A DNA stretch of 27,713 nucleotides from Apostichopus parvimensis (lineage: Eukaryota > Echinodermata > Holothuroidea > Aspidochirotida > Stichopodidae): NCBI GenBank assembly GCA_000934455.1, contig KN886111.1:36306-64018 (forward strand), given 5' to 3'. Each line of letters opens with the position of its first letter. The stretch's first letter is position 1. Under the pieces are notes generated by a model. The model was not told the origin of the DNA. It did no database searches and saw only the letters and a program-made list of their open reading frames with translations. A program made the translations under genes and the position numbers. Positions 20,565 through 27,713 of the stretch are shown here, in pieces.

Positions 20565-22925
20565 CTGCATTTTAGAAAATCGTTCAAAATGTATAGAGAA
20601 AGAAAAGTGAAAAAAAAACCAGTCTGATATTAAAACTGATTGAATACAAGAAGAGAGGCACAGAATGAAGTACCTTTGACTTTGGAATTATCCACTGGGC
20701 AGAACACACTGCCCCCCCCCCCTCCCCACTCCCACATACACAGACTCTTTCAAGACTCCATCCTTCAATCAGGAAATGACAGGAAGGCAATTACAAAAGA
20801 AGTTTGTATCAGGAAACATATACAACAGAAAATAATTTCATACAAGTTTTCTGTCTAAACTAGGATGGAAACATAATAGAAGGAGGAGAGGGAAGGGAGA
20901 GGAAGGGAAGAAAAGAGAGGAGTGAGGAGGAGAGCATACAGGAGGGGAAGTGAGGAGGGAAGTGAGGAGGGGATGTGAAGAGGGGAAGTGAGGAGGGGAT
21001 GTGAAGAGAGGATGTGAGGAGAGGAAGGGATATGAGGAGGGGATAAGAGGAGAGGAGGGGATGTGAGGAGAGGAGGGGATGTGAGGAGGGGAGATAAGAA
21101 GGGAGAGTATTCTGATGTAACAAACTCGGACTAGGCATTGTTGAAAAAACAATCACTTTGAACTAACCTCTGGAAAGGTTTCATTGCTGTTGGTCCCGGG
21201 AAAGTTGCCTTCTGCTCACATACCTTACAATGTACCACCTGTTGAAAAGTAATTTATAAGTATGATTACTTATTTCACTAAAATCACTAATATTCACATG
21301 AATATATTTCTAATAAATGCAGAACAGTGGAAAAGTGTTTATCAAATTTCATTAAAATTCCTTCATTAATAACTGCATCCTTTTCTTCTACATGACTGAA
21401 CAACTAAGTTTGTGCAGTACGTGGTATAAAACTACCACAGGGTTCACTTTTGCCGACAAAAATCAAAGACAAAATAAAAAAATCATTTCTAATATATTTG
21501 TTTAATGCTAAGGTCACCATCAGTCCTTTATTGAATGATTTTATACATTCATTTGTGATTTGAAGATTTATTTGAGAAATTATTCAAATTTTCTAATTAG
21601 CCGCCTAATAAACTATTTCCATGTTTTGACCAAGAACCAGCTTGAAAAATTGAAATACAGAAAAGACCCTAGGTGAAAGGTTCGCTACCAATGACTGAAT
21701 GAGATTCCTCTTACCACTTTACACCTCCTGTTTTGCCATCTTCTAAGTTGTTTTCTCTCTTTGCTTGTCAACAGACCTGGTGATTTCTTTTTGAGCTGTT
21801 TTAACCGCTTCTTTAGCTGTGGTTTTCGATCGATGTTAACTTGGCAGGAGTCTTTTAAAAATAAGCAATTGCACTTGGAACAAATACCTGTCTGTTCTTT
21901 ACCTGAGAAATGGAAAATAAAAATAAATTGAAAATAAAACAGCAAAGGAGAAAAAGAATATTGATGTATGTTCATTGCAAATCCAACCAGCTGCTTTGAA
22001 TTATCCCCATTTCTGGAGAAAAAAAACTTACATAAAATAGTTTGGGATTCAGTTTATATAGGACAAAACAAGATGACCATTGCCTGATTCATTAAACCAG
22101 CAAAGCTAACAAGATTCTTCATCGATATTTGAACAGCTGCTCAGGATTAAACATTATTGGCATGTGAGAGCAATGGACCACCAAGCTGTCAATTACTTTA
22201 AACCCTTTATTTAAAATTTAAAAAAGGTGAAAATAGCTGTAACCTTCAAGAAATACATTAACTTCTTAGGTCTACAAATTGTACTTCATCTTAACAGCAA
22301 GAGGCATCAGAATGGTGTCTTTATGAATTATGAAACAGGAAATACTAGAATCATCAATAATTTACTAAAATCAGACAAATGTTTAGAAAAGCTATCAAAC
22401 GTTTCATTATCCGTGGCTAAATGGAGTCCATTTCCATCCATTTAATGCTCTAAAATGTGAAACTTATTTCTTCAATAATTCAATAGAAATCACTTAAAGT
22501 GACTTCTGCTCTGGTGTTTCATTGAATGAGTGCTACATAAATCTTGCGAACCCTCAAAGTTGAACCAATCACAAGTTACCTGATGAAAGCCTCGTTAAAT
22601 CAGACCTGGTGAAACAAGAAGGAAAAAGAGAAAGTTTCACTAGGAATGAAAAATAATGTACATACATGTATTGAGGGTGACATGGATTGATATAGTTAGA
22701 CAGTTTGTAAAGGTTCTAAATTTGCTGAATTTCTGTGAGAACTAAAAGTTTGTATACTACTCACAGTAAATGTCTAGAGAGTGGAGTACACACAGGAGCA
22801 TATAGTAAGCCCGCAGATGCTAAGAAATGTTTACGTTTCTCAAAAGTATAGGCAGAGATTGCAGCATCAGATACATTATCACCTGATGTTTCCCTGCAAG
22901 GTGAAAAAAAAAGGTAATTTATCAT
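20366..22925 (-). CDS. C18orf21: C18orf21 (RMP24) homologue, zinc-ribbon-like RNase MRP-associated protein
   Basis: Five phase-matched minus-strand exons are listed separately. The N-terminal block KHFLASAGLLYAPVC then SRHLL aligns in pattern with the human protein's KHYLEAAARGL and ARYLL. Next come a CSKC pair, a Lys/Arg-rich helix (KKRLKQLKKK, TSKERKQLRRW), and a CKVC pair, which together look like a split zinc ribbon. The end, KLKEMLKG then LLKFLSSI, matches the human QLKMLL and FRNFLSSL. Taking the ATG at 22925 the protein is 214 residues against about 220 in human. The human protein has been linked to RNase MRP as a subunit; that role is inferred here by homology. If the start is instead in an upstream exon, the base at 22893 is the exon boundary. 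Confidence 0.75.
20874..21112. repeat. Purine-only minisatellite (GGATGTGAGGAG type)
   Basis: Tandem AGGGGATGTGAGGAG-like units of variable length lie in an intron of the minus-strand gene (pyrimidine-rich on its sense strand). Ser/Pro-rich open frames on the minus strand come from this repeat and are not genes. Confidence 0.88.
21168..21238 (-). CDS. C18orf21: C18orf21 homologue, exon with second CxxC pair
   Basis: The acceptor is GAAAAGTGG-side CTTTTCAACAG and the donor is CCAGAG|GTTAGT. It is 71 nt, phase 0 in and two bases out, encoding VVHCKVCEQKATFPGPTAM then KPFQ. The CKVC pair at about residues 129-132 is the partner of CSKC, matching CKTC in the human protein. The exon has no long open frame of its own, so frame and splice-site agreement are the evidence. 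Confidence 0.75.
21715..21902 (-). CDS. C18orf21: C18orf21 homologue, exon with first CxxC pair
   Basis: The acceptor is CCATTTCTCAG and the donor is AAAGTG|GTAAGA. It is 188 nt, encoding KEQTGICSKCNCLFLKDS, then a basic segment (KPQLKKRLKQLKKKSPG and LLTSKERKQLRRWQNRRCKV). The first cysteine pair is at about residues 70-73 of the 214-residue model. Confidence 0.8.
22580..22605 (-). CDS. C18orf21: C18orf21 homologue, 26-nt micro-exon
   Basis: The acceptor is TTGTTTCACCAG and the donor is CATCAG|GTAACT, only 26 nt apart. The first base completes Leu, eight codons give SDLTRLSS, and the last base starts a Gly codon finished by the next exon. Both phases fit the neighbouring exons exactly, and the joined peptide fills the expected space between SRHLL and the CSKC pair. 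Confidence 0.65.
22765..22925 (-). CDS. C18orf21: C18orf21 homologue, first recognised exon
   Basis: The donor is TTACT|GTGAGT, leaving two bases of a Leu codon. Two 5' ends are possible. An ATG at 22923-22925 is in frame, with a TAA upstream in the same frame, and gives an 11-residue leader (MINYLFFSPCR). Alternatively, T9CACCTTGCAG just inside that leader is a textbook acceptor, so the exon would begin at 22893 and the start codon would lie in an exon not identified. Both give ETSGDNVSDAAISAYTFE then KRKHFLASAGLLYAP and SRHL. Confidence 0.68.
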
Positions 22926-22973
22926 TTTTTTATACAATTATACAATGTAAAGTAATACTTTATCTTTAGTCAA

Positions 22974-25110
22974 TGCATTAAGATTAGCAGCACCAATCAA
23001 ATCCATGTCTATTCAAGTTCAATGTACTGATCCCATAAGAAAGAAACTAGTGTTATTCCCATTATAGCCAGAAAAGTGCTTGCCCCTTTCAAATTAATAA
23101 CTGCCGAAGTGACTAGGAGCGTATAAATAACTATGAAGTATGCTCGGTACTTTATAAGGGTGTTCCTCAAACGAATGACAATTGCGTTACACATAACGAA
23201 TGACAATATGTTGTACACACTAAAAAATTGCGTTGACTAAAACGAATGACAGTAATGACAGCACAGACATTTGCTTCAGCCGCATATCACAGTTCAGACT
23301 TTGCCACGCCACGCAAACCGAGTGGACGCGAAATGCATGGCTTACAGATCTAGTAAAGTACGGACAAGATACAAACGCACCTTATAGTAAGCAAAATTGT
23401 TAGTCTGATTTTAAAAAGTAATTGAACGTCATTTTCCCGATATTAATTGTTAGAAACTAACAATACTATAATCTTGAAACGACTTCAGTTATCTTTCTAT
23501 ATAAATCTACAGAGGGAAACGTCAAAAGCACAGCACTCAAGCGCATTCTCACACAAAAACTTTCCCACCAAAACCCTGCAACCACGTAACATGCGATTTT
23601 CCTCAAATCACTTTTGCGCAGAAAACCAATATCCACATTTACTCCGCTCCGTTAATCATTCTATCTCCACTCACCACTGTCCTTCGTTGTCATTTGTTGT
23701 CATTCGTTGTCATTCGCTGTCATTCGGTGTCATTCGCGAATGATAATTAACCCTGTACAAAGTCAATTGTCATTCGGTCATTCGTTTTAGTTTGTCCCCT
23801 TTATAAGGGTTATTTAGTTCAAAATGAAAAAAAGTATGAAGTCAGCAGTGCCCACCCCCTTCCCCCTACTCCTCTGGTCCCAACCACTCCTTTAACTCCA
23901 TAATAGTTAATACCACAAAACAGAAGTAAGTTGGAGGAATACAGACCCTGAAAGGTATCTTGCTGGGCGTTCATTTGTTTTCATTGTATCACATAATTAT
24001 CAGATCTGTAAAGAAAACAAAATGTATTGTAACTTTTGACTTTGTGAATAATTACTCAAACTTGTGTACCAGAAGGAGGGCATTTAATATTAAAGATGAA
24101 ACCATTCACATCATGGGCGAGCTCGCCACATCCATCTTGCATTGAATCCCACCCCTCCTCCCCAGTCCCTTACCCCACTGTTTCTATTATTGATAGCCCA
24201 ATGTGATCTAAAGTGACTGCATGCAAACTATAGGGTGCATGCAACGTTTGGGAAGAGGCTTTTGGTGGGTTGCTCAATTCCATTCATAAGTACATAAGCA
24301 CTGTACAATCTTGCAACTTTTTACTGAATTGAAGTTATCATTTATCATGCTTTATGGATTTTGAGCATTGAGCATTAAGATTAGCAGCACCAATCATATC
24401 CATGTCCATTAAAGTTCAATGTATTGATCCCATAAGAAGAAACAGAACATTCTAAACAAACTTAAGGTCACTAGTGTGATTCCCATTATAACCAGAAAAG
24501 GTGTTTTCCCTTTTCGAATTAATAACTGCCAAAGTGACAAGGAGCGTGTAAATAACTATGAAATATTCTCTGTACTTTATAAGGATTATTTAGTTCAAAA
24601 TGAAAGAGTATGAATTCAGCAGTGCCCACCCCCTTCCCCCTACTCCTCTGGCCGCAACCACTCCTTCCCACTCTGTAATAGGTAATACCACAAAGCAGAA
24701 GTAGGTTGGAGGAATACAGACCCTGAAATGTATCTTGCTGGGCGTTCATTTGTTTTCATTGTATCACGTAATTATCAGATCTGTAAAGAAAACAAAATGT
24801 ATTGTAACTTTTGACTTTGTGAATAATTACTCAAACTTGTGTACATGTCAGTACCAGAAGGATGGCATTTAATATTATAGATGAGACCATTCACATCATG
24901 GGCGAGCTCACCACACCTCCTTCGAGCCCTGACTCCCACCCCTCCTCACCAGTCTCTTACCCCACTGTTTCTATTATTGATAGTATATATTGGGAAGAGG
25001 CTTTTAGTGGGTCGCTCAATTCCATTCATGAATACATAAGCACTGTACAATCTTGTAACTTTTTACTGAACTGAAAAATCATTTATCTTGCTATATGGAT
25101 TCTGAGCATT
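22974..25110. repeat. Direct duplication, about 0.74-kb unit, two copies
   Basis: Copy 1 runs from 22974 to about 24370 (with a 641-bp insertion inside) and copy 2 from 24372 to about 25110. Both begin GCATTAAGATTAGCAGCACC. They differ by many substitutions, a segment of about 45 bp present near 24196-24250 in copy 1 and replaced in copy 2, and a short insertion near 24440. Divergence shows the duplication is not recent. Confidence 0.85.
23159..23799. mobile_element. 641-bp terminal inverted repeat element (MITE-like) with 8-bp target duplication
   Basis: The left end reads GGTGTTCCTCAAACGAATGA and the right end, read on the other strand, GGGGACAAACTAAAACGAAT, so the termini are imperfect inverted repeats. 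TTTATAAG flanks both sides (23151-23158 and 23800-23807). Inside are many CATTCG/CGAATG subrepeats and no transposase. An 8-bp duplication with GG-rich termini fits a Merlin-like or other 8-bp-TSD superfamily, which I cannot decide. Confidence 0.75.
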
Positions 25111-25765
25111 ATTTCTGTGGGGTGATGGTCTGGTTGCTTGTGGCTCAGTCCTGCTGGAAGTTCCTGAGTTGGGGGCCAAAAGTTTACGGTCCGCAGGTGT
25201 TAACTGCAGTAAACCGAAGCCAGCTTTAGGCCGAAAAGAATACAGTGTATGCTTCAACAATATCCGGAAAAATATTCCCAGTATCAGTTTGACTATCACG
25301 CCCGCGAGTTCACAACATACATGTTGACAGCAAGAGGATTATACTGTATCATGAAATGTCTCAAATACCAACCACAATGTCTGGTAAGATGATCCGTGCT
25401 TCCACTTTTAAGACCTGCAACTTCTGAATTTGATGTTAGTTTAGGTTACCTTACAAAGTATAGCTTTCTCGTTCAGGTGAGTCTTAAAGTTTAAATTCCT
25501 TACCTCTTGGTAATGCTGTACTGCACGCGTTGTATTCAATTTTCCAATGCCCGTCTTTTAAATTTGCCGGTTTACACGAAACAAAGAATTCCAGAAAAAA
25601 ATGTCAGTCTGCTTCAAAATTCTCTTAAGTGACCAGTAACTGACTAAGTATCTAAAAATATATTTTATGGAGTTATTTTGTAATAAATAGCTAAATTGCA
25701 TTAGTATTTCTATTGCTTCCCTTACTACCTTTTAAATGTTGTGAAAGAGCCCAGATATTGTTAAG
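25111..25765. promoter_or_regulatory. Spacer upstream of PIGU, probable promoter region
   Basis: This lies between the duplicated repeat and the PIGU start codon, where a promoter for PIGU (plus) must lie and one for the C18orf21 homologue (minus) could lie. No TATA box was recognised near the start codon. Two minus-strand segments with matching splice phases (25504 and 25296-25414) are discussed as a finding, without assignment. Confidence 0.35.
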
Positions 25766-25895
25766 ATGGCGGCGCCCATAATTCTCACGACCGTTCTTGG
25801 TACATTAGCGAGAATCATTATTCTGGGCTCAAGATACACACAGATTCTAGCCGACCGCATAGAACTCTCAACGCCTGTGACTTCATGGAAGCTCA
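25766..25895 (+). CDS. PIGU: PIGU exon 1 with start codon
   Basis: The start context is TTAAGATGG, with G at +4. The exon is 130 nt and ends at CTCA|GTAAGT, leaving one base of the next codon. MAAP at the N terminus and the ELSTPVTSWKL end match the family. Confidence 0.92.
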
Positions 25896-27328
25896 GTAAG
25901 TTATTTATTCATTTCTTAAATCTATATTGAAGTTAAACTGGTAATCTTGTTAGTCCCATAACGGTAACGTTAAACGGTCAGCCTATGTTAGGCATAACGT
26001 TAGGCATAACCTTCTATTTCTAAAGGCAACTTAGGCATTAGATAAGCTTAGTAATACTGAACGACAGGACAAGTTGAAAGATTGATTAATATTGCCTAAC
26101 ACCAACCAGAGAGACGTTTATGGTATGCAGCTGTTTCTTATGTTTGGTACGAACAAGCTAAGAAACCTAGCATGAAAAAGCCTTAGAACTGTTACTACTA
26201 GTGTTAGGCCTATCTTTAGGACTAAGTTAAGGCTGAGTAAGTTGTTGGCATCCAACCATTGACCTACATCTACCACCTTGCTACTGAATATTTTGATTTG
26301 GTGAAGAAAAAAATGAAAGAAGACGAATTGTGTGAATTAGGCGGTATTGATTGATTGAGTTGGTCGTCTCCAAACAAAATGCCAAGGCCTACTCAGGGAA
26401 TATTTTATCTGTGATCACATCGCAAAGTGCTATGATAAATGGGCAAACTGCTATTCAAGTGCAAAGATGTGTACCTAACAGTTTTTGTACACAGTAACCA
26501 TACTATTCTATATGAGACAAAGTTTAGAGCCTTCAAAACTGCTATTTCAATTTGACAACTTCAGTATATCAGTCCTTGCCACTTATATCAACTGTCTTTT
26601 ATTTTAATTGTAATTATAAAAGTCAGTCAATATTCACATTGGATAATCCTGAACATTATAATGGAATTCCATGATTCACATGTTTTTCATTACAACTTTA
26701 TTCAGTGACAGAAGGGGTCTTTCTTCTTGACCATGGCATCTCACCATATGAAGGAGATAACTTTCATCAGGTAAACATACTATTTGCTCTGTAGTGAAGT
26801 TGTCAAACCTTAATCACCAGTTTGTGCTAGTATAGCAATTGCATTGTAATGACATTTATCAATTTCTTCAACATTTCAATAACATAGGATTGTGCATTTA
26901 TTGATAAAAAAATTACATTTCTTTTTGCCTTTATGTTCAATTGAACTGTTTGCTAACCTTTCTGTGGCTTGAAAAAAATATTTATTTGCCTACAGTAGGG
27001 AGGCATTTCAGTTATTTCAAGTGAGACTTGAATGAGAGTCAAGGAACAATACCAATTCATGCATGGAAACTTTATTGTAAGAGTAATTTACAGTAAGTCC
27101 TCTAAACAACGATTTGAAATTATTAATTATTAATGAAATAAACTCTGATGTGGATAAGGATATTATAACCAAACCACTTTGTTCCTCTTTCAGCCACCTC
27201 TGCTGTTGTACCTCTTTTTCCTCATCCACAAGACAGCGCCTTCATTGATTCCACTGGTTTTCCTCTTTTTGGATCTAACTACAGCCTTTTTATTGTATGA
27301 AGTATCTAAGCACCTCCTAAGGTACCTG
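25766..27328 (+). CDS. PIGU: PIGU, GPI transamidase subunit (5' part, exons 1-3)
   Basis: PIGU is a multi-pass ER membrane subunit of the GPI transamidase, which attaches GPI anchors to proteins. The three joined exons encode 110 residues, against about 435 for the full protein. They start MAAPIILTTVLGTLARI, a hydrophobic first segment, then TPVTSWKL and the conserved lumenal signature FLLDHGISPYEG with FHQPPLLLYLFFLI, which parallels human SLLDLGVSPYSG and FHETPLIIYLFHFLI. Next comes a second hydrophobic helix (LIPLVFLFLDLTTAFLLYEV). All phases agree. The gene continues past the right edge. A GC-richer start (ATGGCGGCGCCC) suggests the promoter is just upstream, divergent from the minus-strand gene. 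Confidence 0.92.
26706..26770 (+). CDS. PIGU: PIGU exon 2
   Basis: The acceptor is CTTTATTCAG and the donor is ATCAG|GTAAAC. It is 65 nt: two bases complete a Met codon and the exon ends in phase 0. It encodes TEGVFLLDHGISPYEGDNFH and Q, the most conserved lumenal block of the protein. Confidence 0.92.
27194..27328 (+). CDS. PIGU: PIGU exon 3
   Basis: The acceptor is TTCCTCTTTCAG and the donor is CCTG|GTGAGT. It is 135 nt, phase 0 to 0, encoding PPLLLYLFFLIHKTAPS and a following membrane helix to SKHLLRYL. Confidence 0.9.
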
Positions 27329-27713
27329 GTGAGTAGACTATTTTCCTTTCTAGAGCCATTATCCAATAATTAAGATTTGCATTTAAAGTATTTGTTCATT
27401 ACAAGATAATTCCAGGTCACATCAACCATTAAAAAATGTAGATTGTTTTCTGATGTCTGCATTTGGTGCTCATGTGAATTAATTCCACAGTTCCTTAATA
27501 TTCCCTCTCCTCCAACTTTTAATCATTTAAACACATACCGAGGGAAGTGCATCTACCCAAGTCAACATGGAATCCAACTATTTCAAACTAGATAAGTCAT
27601 CCTGCTTTCCAAATCAAAATCTAGAAACAAGCAGTTCAATGAAAGACTACATCCATTAGCAGACACAGCACACAACAGCAATCAGCAGCAAATACATTAC
27701 ACAACACACAACA
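27329..27713 (+). other. PIGU intron 3 (partial)
   Basis: Non-coding sequence running to the window edge. It ends in a CA/CAG-rich stretch from about 27664 to 27713. No further exon was recognised. Confidence 0.6.

Noticed and set aside
20838..21156. Minus-strand Ser/Pro/Leu-rich open frames
   Set aside because: They are a by-product of the purine-only minisatellite inside an intron.

Overview
This window is eukaryotic nuclear DNA: AT-rich, with short exons bounded by GT..AG introns, long non-coding spacers and many tandem and dispersed repeats. The gene types and the repeats (tRNA-derived SINE, ends of non-LTR retrotransposons, fold-back elements) suggest an invertebrate animal, probably a marine deuterostome such as an echinoderm. 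The sequence alone does not fix the species. No bacterial, viral, CRISPR or rRNA content was seen.

Three protein genes are supported. (1) Positions about 502 to 17569, plus strand: the 3' part of a large coiled-coil gene. Eighteen exons join in frame into about 1176 residues ending at a stop codon; the 5' end lies outside the window. The part around WVQEQR / QANEKLALKIKEQ resembles the C-terminal region of PMFBP1, a sperm head-tail coupling protein. (2) Positions 20366 to about 22925, minus strand: a small five-exon gene with two CxxC pairs, recognised as the homologue of human C18orf21 (also called RMP24, linked to RNase MRP). (3) From 25766, plus strand: the first three exons of PIGU, a membrane subunit of the GPI transamidase; the gene runs off the right edge. 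Genes 1 and 2 are convergent and genes 2 and 3 are divergent. No functional link between the three products is evident.

Between and inside the genes are minisatellites, a tetranucleotide microsatellite, two LINE 3' fragments, a tRNA-derived SINE, a fold-back MITE, and a direct duplication of about 0.74 kb. One copy of that duplication carries a 641-bp inverted-repeat element with an 8-bp target duplication, and the other copy preserves the empty site.

The most unusual structure is in gene 1. Exon lengths are repeatedly exact multiples of 84 nt (28 residues, four heptads), and nearly all are in phase 0. In addition, several splice sites are the seed of local tandem arrays: exon ends with their donors are copied into the following intron, and the acceptor plus start of the last exon is present five times at an exact 67-bp period. 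I found no convincing sign of a wholly new biological system.
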